Source: Candidatus Caenarcanales bacterium (lineage in GTDB: Bacteria; Cyanobacteriota; Vampirovibrionia; LMEP-6097). Taken from it: DNA of 64,000 nucleotides. The DNA lies in NCBI GenBank assembly GCA_013216135.1, contig JABSOS010000004.1, forward strand, positions 267,939 through 331,938. Reading direction: 5' to 3'. Positions 54,689 through 63,367 of this stretch are shown one piece after another. Below the pieces are notes generated by a model. The model had not been told where the DNA came from. It did not search any database and worked only from the letters and a program-made list of their open reading frames with translations. Both the position numbers and the translations under genes were made by a program. Position 1 is the stretch's first letter. Every line of letters begins with the position of its first letter.

Positions 54689-56131
54689 GTGGGACAAGAA
54701 GTTAAAAGTGCAAATTTTAGTGAAGAAGACTTTATCCTTTTTAAGGATAAGCTTAGAAAAGAGACCAGTATTTTAAAGAATTGGTTTGAAAATGATAATT
54801 TTGTTTCTGAAGAATTAACCTGTGGTTTAGAACTGGAAGCCTGGCTGGTAGATAAAGACTACTCAGCTTTAGCTGAAAACCAAAATTTCTTATCGAAAAT
54901 TCAAAGTGATCTAGTAGATTCTGAGTTAGCTAAATTTAACATTGAGCTTAATACTGTTCCACGCAAAGCAAAAGCAAATATGCTCAGTGCTTTTCATAGC
55001 GATCTTACTAATCTATGGCAGAGCTGTACTCAGTCAGCAGCTGAACTTGAAGCTAAATTATTAATGATAGGAATTCTCCCGACTTTAAGAGATGAGCAGT
55101 TAAATATGTCTCAAGTCTCGCCGATGCAGAGATACTTAGCACTCAATGAACAGGTTTTAAATCTAAGAGAAGGAAAGCCACTGCTAATAGATATTAAGAA
55201 AAAGGATGAACTTAATTTAAGTCATGATGATGTGATGCTTGAAGCAGCTGCAACTTCCTTGCAGATTCACTTACAGGTTCCACCTGCTAAAGCGAAGCGC
55301 TACTATAATGCAAGTCTCATCGCTTCAGCTTTAACCGTAGCTGCTGGTGCAAACTCACCTTATCTTTTTGGGAACGAGCTTTGGGAAGAAACTAGAATAC
55401 CACTTTTTGAGCAAGCTGTTTCAGTGGCGAGCTTTAGGGATAAAAAAGGACGTAATGTCGGTAGAGTTACTTTCGGTACTGATTATGAGCATAAATCACT
55501 TTTAGGTTTGTTTTTGGAAAATTTGGATGGTTATCCGATACTATTACCAGATGTCTCTAACTCACTTCCAGAGAAGCTTGCAAACTTGAGACTTCATAAT
55601 GGTTGTATCTGGAGATGGAATCGACCTATTATCGGGGTTCACTCTTCACTGGACTCATTACCTAATTTAAGAATCGAGCATAGAGTTATTTCTGCTGGTC
55701 CGACTTTAAGTGATATTACGGCAAATATAGCTCTTTATTTAGGTTTAAGTCACTATCTGGCTAATTTAGAATTGGCTCCAGAAGAATTGCTTAGCTTCGA
55801 GCAAGTTAGAGAGAATTTTTATAGCTCAGCTAAAGATGGACTTGATGCTGAAATTAAATGGTTAGATGGTGAAATATATAATATCGATAAATTATTATTA
55901 GGGAAACTTTTACCGGCTGCAAGAGAAGCTCTTTTAGAGCTTGAGATTGATTCAGAGGATATTGATAGATACTTCGATCAAATTTTAGTCGAGCGTGTCA
56001 TTTCAAAACGAAATGGTTCTGCTTGGCAGAAAGCTTTTATCGAAAAGAATGGGCAAGATTTTAAAGCTATGACTTCTGCTTATCATAGTATGCAAGAAGA
56101 AGATTTACCTGTTCATAAATGGAGTCTTTAA
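54689..56131 (+). CDS. GCS2-type glutamate-cysteine ligase-like (carboxylate-amine ligase)
   Basis: Glutamine-synthetase-fold ligase. An N-terminal ELTCGLELEAWLVD has metal-binding Glu residues, FNIELNTVPR and LQIHLQVP follow in family order, and LRIEHRVISAGPTLSDITANIALYLGL is near the end. At 480 aa it is longer than E. coli YbdK. The start is GTG 54689. Its stop abuts the next gene's ATG (56131/56132), so it works with the aspartoacylase-type hydrolase. True glutamate-cysteine ligase activity is not certain. Confidence 0.8.
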   Translation: MGQEVKSANFSEEDFILFKDKLRKETSILKNWFENDNFVSEELTCGLELEAWLVDKDYSALAENQNFLSKIQSDLVDSELAKFNIELNTVPRKAKANMLSAFHSDLTNLWQSCTQSAAELEAKLLMIGILPTLRDEQLNMSQVSPMQRYLALNEQVLNLREGKPLLIDIKKKDELNLSHDDVMLEAAATSLQIHLQVPPAKAKRYYNASLIASALTVAAGANSPYLFGNELWEETRIPLFEQAVSVASFRDKKGRNVGRVTFGTDYEHKSLLGLFLENLDGYPILLPDVSNSLPEKLANLRLHNGCIWRWNRPIIGVHSSLDSLPNLRIEHRVISAGPTLSDITANIALYLGLSHYLANLELAPEELLSFEQVRENFYSSAKDGLDAEIKWLDGEIYNIDKLLLGKLLPAAREALLELEIDSEDIDRYFDQILVERVISKRNGSAWQKAFIEKNGQDFKAMTSAYHSMQEEDLPVHKWSL

Positions 56132-57133
56132 ATGAAATTACATTGTTTTGATTCGCTGCCAGAAGGCTTTTTAGATGCTAAAGCTGAAGATCTTGAAAAG
56201 ATTTTACCTGGTCCTAGTTTAATAAGTATTCCTGGAGATGAAACTAAAGATCCTCTATTCCTTTCAGTATTGCTCCATGGTAATGAGACCACAGGTTTTT
56301 ATGCTGTACAAAGGCTTCTAAAGGAATCTGAGGGTAAATTAGCTCGCCCACTTTTACTGTTCGTTGGAAATATTAGCGCTGCTGCAAAGGCTTTGCGTCA
56401 TCTGCCAGAGCAGCGTGATTATAATCGGATTTGGTCAGGAGGGCATTCTGCGGAGCAGAAACTTGCTACTGCTCTTTTAGAGAAGCTTCGTGAGTATAAG
56501 CTTTTCGCTGGAATTGATATTCATAATAATACTGGTAATAATCCTTACTACGGTTGTATAAATTATTTGAAGCCTGAATTTTTAAACCTTGCTAGGGAAT
56601 TTAGTTCTACCTTAGTTTATTTTATTAAGCCTGATTCTGTTTTGTCTATGGCACTCTCTAAGCTTTGTCCTGCAATTACTATCGAATGTGGGGTTTCTGG
56701 AGAAGAAGCTGGAATTGAATATGTTATGAATTTTATTAAGCACTGTATAGATTTAGAGGACTTAAGTTCTGAATATGCTACTGATGATTTGAATATCTAC
56801 CACACAATTGGTCGTATTATTCTTCCTCAAGGAGCGACTTTAGGTTTTGGGGAAGATTTAGAGGATTTAGATTTTAGCTTTGTTCAAGACTTAGACCAAT
56901 TAAACTTTCAAGATTTAGATCCAGGTACTGTTTTAGGTTGGCGGAATAACTTTGATCTTAAGTTATCAGTCCTAGATGAAAGTGGTGAGGATGTCTCTGA
57001 TAAGTATATTGAATACCAAGGAAGGGAAATTACATTGCAATCTAAGATTACTCCAGCGATGTTTACGCTTGATACTGAAGTGATACATCAGGATTGTTTA
57101 GGTTATGTCATGGAGCATTATTTAGTTAAGTAG
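56132..57133 (+). CDS. Succinylglutamate desuccinylase/aspartoacylase-type (M14-like) hydrolase
   Basis: Zinc amidohydrolase: the VLLHGNETTG motif gives the His and Glu ligands, GIDIHNNTGNNP the second His, and TIECGVSGEEAG a conserved downstream acid. Length of 333 aa is normal. It is translationally adjacent to the GCS2-type ligase, a recurrent partnership suggesting that one makes and the other trims an amide-linked compound. The last eight bases overlap the opposing gene. Confidence 0.85.
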   Translation: MKLHCFDSLPEGFLDAKAEDLEKILPGPSLISIPGDETKDPLFLSVLLHGNETTGFYAVQRLLKESEGKLARPLLLFVGNISAAAKALRHLPEQRDYNRIWSGGHSAEQKLATALLEKLREYKLFAGIDIHNNTGNNPYYGCINYLKPEFLNLAREFSSTLVYFIKPDSVLSMALSKLCPAITIECGVSGEEAGIEYVMNFIKHCIDLEDLSSEYATDDLNIYHTIGRIILPQGATLGFGEDLEDLDFSFVQDLDQLNFQDLDPGTVLGWRNNFDLKLSVLDESGEDVSDKYIEYQGREITLQSKITPAMFTLDTEVIHQDCLGYVMEHYLVK

Positions 57134-58073
57134 TAGGGCTATTTTCTTCTTCTGCAGAATCTGAATTTTCATCATCATTACTTTCTTCTTCATTATCTCC
57201 ATCATCGGCACCCTCTTCTGAGTCTGCTGTGATTTCTATTTGAATATCTTCTTTTATGATATTAAGTTTATCTGCAATTTTGTCTTTAAGTTCATCAGTC
57301 CAATCTTCATCTAGAAGGGCTTTTGCTACTGCTACTTTGAATTTATATCTTGCTCTTTGAGCTTTCTTTGCAATTTCTTTCTTATCTCCAGGTTTCCCTT
57401 TACCTCTAGGTTTTTTAGGTTTATCTCCTCTTGGTGGGTTTCCTTCATCATCTCCATCTGGTCCAGTTTCATTACCAGGTTCTCCTGGTGGTGTTGAATC
57501 GTCACCTTCTTCTCTTGGACCTTCACCATCGCCACCACGTGGACCTCTAGGTCCTCTCATTGTTTTAAGGTCGGCTGGTGGATTTATTACTGGTTCTTCT
57601 TCTGTTTGGAATTTTTTAGATAATTTACTTTTAGGAATTATAACTAGTGGAAAAACAGCATCTATGTCTACTATGGAGATTGTACTGTCTTCTAGATCGT
57701 CACTGATACTGTTTATTGTGATTTCCTCTGGTGAAATAGCATCTTTAACTTTTTTACCATCAGTTCTTATGAACTTTAATTCTCGTCTTGCTTTTGATGG
57801 AGCTTTGAATTGATAGAAGCTGTTTAATAGCTCTAGCACCGCTTCTCTTATGCTGGAGTATGTAGCTTCTTCTGTAAATTTACTTTTATCTATCTCAACT
57901 GTAGCGTTAACTGTGAACTTATTTTCTTCACTGAGTGTATTAAACTTTCTTTCTATCCTTAAGTTAGGACTGACGCTTTTAATTTTTTCAAATTCTTCCA
58001 TTGCTTTTGCAGGAAAAATTGTTAATAAGCTTATTAATAAAGATAAAACTAATATTGACTCTCTTCTTAGCAT
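57126..58073 (-). CDS. Secreted acidic protein with a collagen-like Gly/Pro-rich middle
   Basis: A Sec signal (MLRRESILVLSLLISLLTIFPAKA) is followed by a folded domain (about 25-160). A low-complexity segment about 165-225 is rich in Gly/Pro/Asp/Arg with GPRGPRGGDGEGP-type triplets. A basic stretch (KKPRGKGKPGDKK), a helical segment and an acidic Ser/Glu/Asp/Asn tail end the protein. It probably sits in the periplasm or outside the cell. The G-x-y triplets are too few and irregular to call collagen firmly. TATAAA lies close to the ATG. Confidence 0.7.
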   Translation of the reverse strand: MLRRESILVLSLLISLLTIFPAKAMEEFEKIKSVSPNLRIERKFNTLSEENKFTVNATVEIDKSKFTEEATYSSIREAVLELLNSFYQFKAPSKARRELKFIRTDGKKVKDAISPEEITINSISDDLEDSTISIVDIDAVFPLVIIPKSKLSKKFQTEEEPVINPPADLKTMRGPRGPRGGDGEGPREEGDDSTPPGEPGNETGPDGDDEGNPPRGDKPKKPRGKGKPGDKKEIAKKAQRARYKFKVAVAKALLDEDWTDELKDKIADKLNIIKEDIQIEITADSEEGADDGDNEEESNDDENSDSAEEENSPTT

Positions 58074-58190
58074 GACTTTATTTATATTCCATGTATTTAT
58101 TGCTTTTAATAAAAACTTGAATTAAAAACTTAGTCCAAACGATCTACCTTTTACCAAATCTTAAAATACGGGTAAAATATAGATGTGTTA

Positions 58191-59153
58191 ATGGTATCGG
58201 ATGAGCTGATAGATAAATCTAAGTTTGCGTATATTATTGTTGAAAAGCAAATAGATTCTTCTTTTAATATTGAACTTGCAAATCAAACTGCAAAGCGTTT
58301 ACTTAACTTCGATAGATCTGAAGATAAGTCACTTGCAGCTTTAGCCGCAAAGAATAAAAATCTTGCTTGTTTAGTAGATATTATCGAACAGTTTGAAGCT
58401 ACGAATACTGACTATAAGAGATACACACTTCAGTTAGGTAATGACCTTTATACTACTCACATTAGTAAGATTGATGAAAATCAGTATCTATTTGAGATTT
58501 TAAAAGAATATAAGCATGACATTAGTGAAATTAGTCATGAACTAAAAAGACCTATCCAAAACATTAAAACACTTACTGAGACTCTTTTGATGGGTGCAAA
58601 AGATAAGCCGGTAATGTGTGATAAGTTTCTTAATAATATTAATGATGAGATTGATAGGCTTTCAGACTTAGTGAAGAACCTTCTTAAATTAAGTCAGCTA
58701 GGAGATTTAAGTACACTTATGTCTACTGCTGAATCTGATTTGAGTGAGCTCACTCATAAAGCGAGTAAATCTTTTAAAGAGAAAGTAGAAACTAAATCTA
58801 TTATGTTTGAGATGTTTTGTGATGGAGTGATTCCTAAGAAAATAGACTCTGATTTATATAATCATTTGATTACTAATCTTCTTGATAATGCTTTGAAATA
58901 TAATGTGCCAGAAGGTTTTATAGATCTCTGTTTAACGAAGAAAGGTTTGAAGTTAAGAAACTCTAGTATTGGTGTTAAAGAAGAAGATGTAAATGAACTA
59001 TTTAAGAAATTCTCTAGGTCAGCTTCTAGTGCTAGGATAGCTGGAACAGGCTTAGGTTTAACTATCGTAAAAGATATCTGTGATTTGTTTTCATGGAAAG
59101 CTTCAGCTACATGTTCAGAGGATAATGTCTTTGAAATTAATATTGAATTTTAA
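58191..59153 (+). CDS. Sensor histidine kinase (PhoR-like core)
   Basis: A short PAS-like N-terminal domain without membrane helices precedes the dimerisation/phosphoacceptor helix ISHELKRPIQNIKTLTETLL (His about 116). The ATPase domain has N-box NLLDNALKY and G-box GTGLGLTIVKD. A cytoplasmic kinase of 320 aa. No response regulator is adjacent. Its phosphotransfer core resembles PhoR-class kinases, which makes it a candidate (unproven) partner for the Pho-box sites or the Tad regulator. A GTG at 58185 could also start it. TAAAAT (58173-58178) precedes. Confidence 0.88.
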   Translation: MVSDELIDKSKFAYIIVEKQIDSSFNIELANQTAKRLLNFDRSEDKSLAALAAKNKNLACLVDIIEQFEATNTDYKRYTLQLGNDLYTTHISKIDENQYLFEILKEYKHDISEISHELKRPIQNIKTLTETLLMGAKDKPVMCDKFLNNINDEIDRLSDLVKNLLKLSQLGDLSTLMSTAESDLSELTHKASKSFKEKVETKSIMFEMFCDGVIPKKIDSDLYNHLITNLLDNALKYNVPEGFIDLCLTKKGLKLRNSSIGVKEEDVNELFKKFSRSASSARIAGTGLGLTIVKDICDLFSWKASATCSEDNVFEINIEF

Positions 59154-59170
59154 GTTCAAAACAAACTAAC

Positions 59171-59923
59171 TCATTCGAAATTTCTACCAGTACAGGTTAA
59201 GCCAAGCACCCTTTCTACAGGAAAGCCATTATCTATAAGTAATTTACTTAAGTTTACTATAGTGTTTCCGGTAGTGCTGATGTCATCTATTATTAAAATT
59301 ATATTCTCTCTACTACTAGAGATTTTTTCTATGAGTGGCTTGTAGCTTAGGTTAAATTTAAAGGCTTCATTAAGTTCCTCTTTCCTCTCTTCTGAGTTTA
59401 GTTTAAAGAGAGCTTCAGTATTTTTAGTTCTCAAAAAAAGATCTTTGAGTAATACGATTTTATTTTCAGATTTTCTTTTTAATAAAAACTTATGAAAATA
59501 TATGGCTATTAACTCTGCTTGATTATAGTTCCTTAAGTTAAACTTCTCTAAGCTAATAGGAACATAACTTATGTAAATGTTTCTATTAATTTTACTGTTA
59601 AATAAATATATTAAGAACTCTGATAGTGCGAGTCCCCAAAAATAAGCTAGCTCAACATGATTATTTTTTAAGTCTAGAATTAATTTTCGAATTAGCTTGT
59701 CAGAATATTGAAATAGAAAGTAGATCTTCATTTCAGAATCTATATTTTGAAAAGTTTTTAAATTAATCCAAGCTGATTGTAACTTTATGCAATCTTTACA
59801 GATAAATAAGTACTTTTCTGTGATTTTACTTTTACACTTTTTACAAAGTCTATAGCTGATAAGACCAAGAAATTTTTCAAGTATTTTAAAAACATATAGC
59901 CTTAGCTTTATCCCAAATCGCAC
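59171..59923 (-). CDS. comF: ComF-family phosphoribosyltransferase-like protein
   Basis: An N-terminal zinc-ribbon CKKCKSKITEKYLFICKDC is followed by a phosphoribosyltransferase fold ending in the PRPP loop ILIIDDISTTGNTIVNL. This is the ComF pattern, linked to DNA uptake in competent bacteria, in a protein of normal length (250 aa). No other competence gene is in the window. The start is GTG 59923. Confidence 0.88.
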   Translation of the reverse strand: MRFGIKLRLYVFKILEKFLGLISYRLCKKCKSKITEKYLFICKDCIKLQSAWINLKTFQNIDSEMKIYFLFQYSDKLIRKLILDLKNNHVELAYFWGLALSEFLIYLFNSKINRNIYISYVPISLEKFNLRNYNQAELIAIYFHKFLLKRKSENKIVLLKDLFLRTKNTEALFKLNSEERKEELNEAFKFNLSYKPLIEKISSSRENIILIIDDISTTGNTIVNLSKLLIDNGFPVERVLGLTCTGRNFE

Positions 59924-59982
59924 ATATCTTAAGTTAACTTAAATTTACTCGTAAATAGAAAAATGCAGTGCTTTTACTATAT

Positions 59983-60753
59983 TTAAGCCATCTCGAGTTT
60001 TTGTAGTTTCTCGAATTCTTTTTCTTTTTCGATTTGGATTTTGTGTTCCCTATCTCCATTGATACCTTTAAGACGAGTAGCTAGGCAGTGACAAGCTTCT
60101 GCTCTTCCATAGCAGGTAAGAATATCTTCAGGTTCAATAATAGTATCTGCTTTTGGGACACCTATAAATAGTGAGTCATCTTCTGTAGGTACTCTACTAA
60201 TAGATAAAACTAAAGTTCCTTCTTTATCGAGTTTTAGTTCTTGAAGGCTTTTTCCAACCATCCAGCTTTTATTTTTGACATAGATTTTAGAAATAATGAA
60301 ACCTTTACTCACTCCTAGAATTTCTTCATAATCACATAAGAATGTTTGGTAATTTTTATTCATAAAATTTGCTGTGATCTTTTTTAGAACTGAATAAAAT
60401 GCTTTTGATCTAGCGAGTATGAACATAATAATTAAACCGATTACAAGTAAAACAATCTTTTCAATCAATATTTTTTGGCTATTATCTAGGAAAGTTAAAA
60501 TCAATGTAGCCATAGATGTCGTAATCCCCACATTCCCAATGATCATCATAGTCGTGATAATTTTTCTTCTCACTGGGGAATTCACCACTGACTCAGCTTC
60601 TGAAGTGGTATAACCAATTCCGAAAAAAGCAGAAATTGCCTGGAATGATGCAATTTCACTAGATAATCCGGTTAATTCAAGCAAGCTAGCGCCGATTCTC
60701 ACAACAGTAAGTGAGGTTAGGATAATGAAGAAAAGACCTAATAGTGGGAGCAT
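59983..60753 (-). CDS. Membrane protein with RCK_C (TrkA-C) domain
   Basis: About four membrane helices (residues 1-125, including GLFFIILTSLTVVRIGASLLEL and IGNVGITTSMATLILTFL) precede a TrkA-C/RCK_C ligand-binding domain (about 145-230: SWMVGKSLQELKLDKEGTLVLSISR...GVPKADTIIEPEDILTCYG). A His/Cys-containing tail (EACHCLATRL) follows. The family suggests ion transport regulated by a small ligand, but no pore motif is seen. TATACT lies close to the ATG. Confidence 0.8.
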   Translation of the reverse strand: MLPLLGLFFIILTSLTVVRIGASLLELTGLSSEIASFQAISAFFGIGYTTSEAESVVNSPVRRKIITTMMIIGNVGITTSMATLILTFLDNSQKILIEKIVLLVIGLIIMFILARSKAFYSVLKKITANFMNKNYQTFLCDYEEILGVSKGFIISKIYVKNKSWMVGKSLQELKLDKEGTLVLSISRVPTEDDSLFIGVPKADTIIEPEDILTCYGRAEACHCLATRLKGINGDREHKIQIEKEKEFEKLQKLEMA

Positions 60754-60865
60754 TTATATTAAAGTATAATCGCTGTCCGAGGTTAATATCTTCGATTTAT
60801 TAGAACTAATTAATTTTTTTTGATAAATTCTCTATGCTATTGTGAATTCTATAGTTGTTTAATAT

Positions 60866-61819
60866 ATGCCAGCCTTTACTTCTACTTTATGGGGAGCAGC
60901 TTTAGCTGCACGTATTTCAGCGAAAAAGCCTGATTTTGTAAATTCATATATTATTAATCCAAAAAATAATAATGAATTAGTTGCTGATGAAGCTGAAGGT
61001 AAGAAGATGATTGAGGTTTTTCATAGGGCGCCTGATCTTTTCTATGAAAAAGTTTCTGAGTGTGACATGAGTGAGAATAATGAGATTAAATTTATCAATT
61101 CAAAAGATTTGAATTCTAGTATCTGTGTTGATTATTTTAGATTTTGGTCACAGGGAACTAAGTTGATTATTGAGGACTTATTTAAAAGGTCTCAAGCTGA
61201 TTTAGAAGAAGTTTATCCTAAATTGAAAGAAATATTTGAAGATATAAGGATAAATATTCATTTCGTCGATAGTTTAGTCTTTGCTTTACATGAATTAGCT
61301 CAAAATGTCGGCAATGCTCATAAGTATAATTATTTTCAAAATATTGCTTTAATAGCAAGAGATCAGAATTTAAATTCTATTTTTTTGAGAGATGAAAATG
61401 GTTCTTATAATATCTATATTCAACCATCTGATTTGGATTTATTGAGAAAGAAGAAGCTTTCACAAGAGAGTATTGATTTAATTCATTTCTCCATAGAAAG
61501 TGAACTTTTAAAGAATTACGCATCAATTTTAGCTGAAAGAAAATCAGGCTTTTCTATTCAAAAATCTGATGCTCGCATGATGAATGCAGTGATTAATTTA
61601 GAAATGCTTAATGCTCTAGAAGAAAAATATAATTCGAATAATCTTAATTCAAATTTTGCAAGGATTATGAAGCGAAAATTACATAAGATTAAATCTAAAG
61701 CTCTCAAGGAATTGAATCAACAAATTCATTTTGAAAGTGAGATTAGAAGAGCTATGCAGTATAGTAAAAGAGAAAGATTGCTAAAGGTTTTTAATAGAGG
61801 TGATATTAAGGAGATTTAG
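60866..61819 (+). CDS. Hypothetical protein (317 aa)
   Basis: Unrecognised. Starts MPAFTSTLWGAALAARISAK, an Ala-rich amphipathic helix without a proper Sec signal, then a mixed alpha/beta body. The C-terminal 60 residues are very basic (IMKRKLHKIKSKALKELNQQ...YSKRERLLKVFNRG). TGC-TATTGT, an extended -10, lies 23 bases upstream of the ATG. Convergent with the following gene. Confidence 0.6.
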   Translation: MPAFTSTLWGAALAARISAKKPDFVNSYIINPKNNNELVADEAEGKKMIEVFHRAPDLFYEKVSECDMSENNEIKFINSKDLNSSICVDYFRFWSQGTKLIIEDLFKRSQADLEEVYPKLKEIFEDIRINIHFVDSLVFALHELAQNVGNAHKYNYFQNIALIARDQNLNSIFLRDENGSYNIYIQPSDLDLLRKKKLSQESIDLIHFSIESELLKNYASILAERKSGFSIQKSDARMMNAVINLEMLNALEEKYNSNNLNSNFARIMKRKLHKIKSKALKELNQQIHFESEIRRAMQYSKRERLLKVFNRGDIKEI

Positions 61820-61821
61820 CT

Positions 61822-63240
61822 TCACTCTTGATTTTGGGGTTGACGGTAATTTATCTCTACTTCAGTTCCTTCGGGCACATTTAGAATAACTCTACTGTTT
61901 GAGTTATTATTTTCTTCTTCTGGTATTAATATTGTTTGATTTTGATTAGTTGTGTCTGGACTTGTAACTTCGATATTAACTGGACTGAAATTAATAATTC
62001 CATTTGACAGCAAAGTTAAGCCACCAGTTGTAATAGTTCCCATAAGTCCCGTTCCTGTTAATAACTGTCCCTTTGGATTTCTAATGAATTTTCTCCAACC
62101 ATTTAATTCATGAACTCCAGCCTGAATTAAGTCTTCAATATCTTCTATTGCATGCTTAACATCTACTGGTTCGTTGTTGATATAAATTCTGTTGCTACCA
62201 TTTTCAAGTTTTCTGATTTCTAATTTTGGAATATGTAAGGCTTCTTCTAATTTTTCACTGCTAGGCAAATCCCAATTACCTTCCGAGTCTCTTGTTACAT
62301 TAATTCCTGCAGTCGCTAAGAAAAAGGCAATAAGATCACTCTTTGTCTCTGAATCTCCAGAGATACGTTGTAAGAAATTCTCTAAAAGATTCTCAGAGTT
62401 AACTCTAATACTTTCGTTTTCCTCATCAGTTTCTGTATTGTTTTGAACTAAGGAAACTATGTTCTTAATTCTATCGATACTTTCACTAAAAAAGTTTTTC
62501 CACGATCCATTTGCTCTATTCATTGATTTAATTAATTTTGAAAACCTGGATTTATCACTAACGATTTCTTTAATTATTTCGTCAGAGTTATGAGGAGTGC
62601 ATTCTTTTGAGCTTAGGATAGAACCTGGTATCTCACAAAAAGAAATTTTTTGCTTACCGTCACTATTTACTGTGCTTAAGCCTTCAGTGTAGTGAATTTT
62701 GGGAATTAAGATTTGCTTTAATTCAATACTTGAGTTGCTTTTATTTAATATTGTGTTGTCCTTAAAGTTAGGTTCAATTGATTTGATTTGTTTTGCCTTG
62801 TTTAAAGAACTTTCTAAAATTAAAAATACCAAAACAAGGTTTTCTCTAGAAGAGAGTTTATTTTCAACTTTAACCGGTGTTTGAGTTTGATCATTAATTA
62901 GCTTAAGAATTTCCTGTGAATTTATAGAACCTTGAGGATCAATTATCAGGTTCGTTTCAATTAGTCTTTCTTTGTTGTGAAAATCATTTAATCTATTTAA
63001 AACATTCTTTAATTCACCTTCTTTTAAGTTCTTTAAAAGTTTTAATGATTTATTTTTAGAAATAACTTCTTGGTTGATTTGTTTTATATTATTTGTTGCT
63101 GTTGTTAATTTAAACGGATTTTGAATTTCGTTGGGGAGCTTATTTATTGAGGAAAAGTTTAGGGGATTCGTGGAATTATTTGTTTGGAATAAAGCAGTAG
63201 GTATTATTGTCTTAAATTCGTCTTGTGCGTTAATTGGCAT
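61822..63240 (-). CDS. Hypothetical protein with one C-terminal hydrophobic segment (472 aa)
   Basis: Ser/Asn/Lys-rich, mostly disordered first 270 residues. A more ordered, acidic helical region is near 280-390 (IAFFLATAGINVTRDSEGNWDLPSSEKLEEALH). A Gly-rich hydrophobic stretch (LLTGTGLMGTITTGGLTLLSNG, about 400-420) could be a membrane segment. A beta tail (SRVILNVPEGTEVEINYRQP) follows. No family recognised. No Sec signal at the N-terminus. Confidence 0.6.
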   Translation of the reverse strand: MPINAQDEFKTIIPTALFQTNNSTNPLNFSSINKLPNEIQNPFKLTTATNNIKQINQEVISKNKSLKLLKNLKEGELKNVLNRLNDFHNKERLIETNLIIDPQGSINSQEILKLINDQTQTPVKVENKLSSRENLVLVFLILESSLNKAKQIKSIEPNFKDNTILNKSNSSIELKQILIPKIHYTEGLSTVNSDGKQKISFCEIPGSILSSKECTPHNSDEIIKEIVSDKSRFSKLIKSMNRANGSWKNFFSESIDRIKNIVSLVQNNTETDEENESIRVNSENLLENFLQRISGDSETKSDLIAFFLATAGINVTRDSEGNWDLPSSEKLEEALHIPKLEIRKLENGSNRIYINNEPVDVKHAIEDIEDLIQAGVHELNGWRKFIRNPKGQLLTGTGLMGTITTGGLTLLSNGIINFSPVNIEVTSPDTTNQNQTILIPEEENNNSNSRVILNVPEGTEVEINYRQPQNQE

Positions 63241-63353
63241 CGTTGGATATATTGTATTAAACTCAATTTGAAATTTCAGTAAATTCGATCGTGTTTATCT
63301 TGAGTTTTTCTATTCTTAATATTTCTCTATTTAACTAATATTTTTATAAGTAG

Positions 63354-63359
63354 TAAAAT
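63354..63359 (+). promoter_or_regulatory. -10 element of dnaE (near-leaderless)
   Basis: TAAAAT ends eight bases before the dnaE ATG at 63368, the same geometry as at lpxI, nth and frr. No Shine-Dalgarno sequence lies between. Confidence 0.45.
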
Positions 63360-63367
63360 ATGTACTA

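Noticed and set aside
59930-59945. TTAAGTTAACTTAA before comF as a fourth Pho box
   Set aside because: It is a palindrome rather than an 11-bp-period direct repeat, and it does not fit PyTTAAPyPy(T/A) twice.
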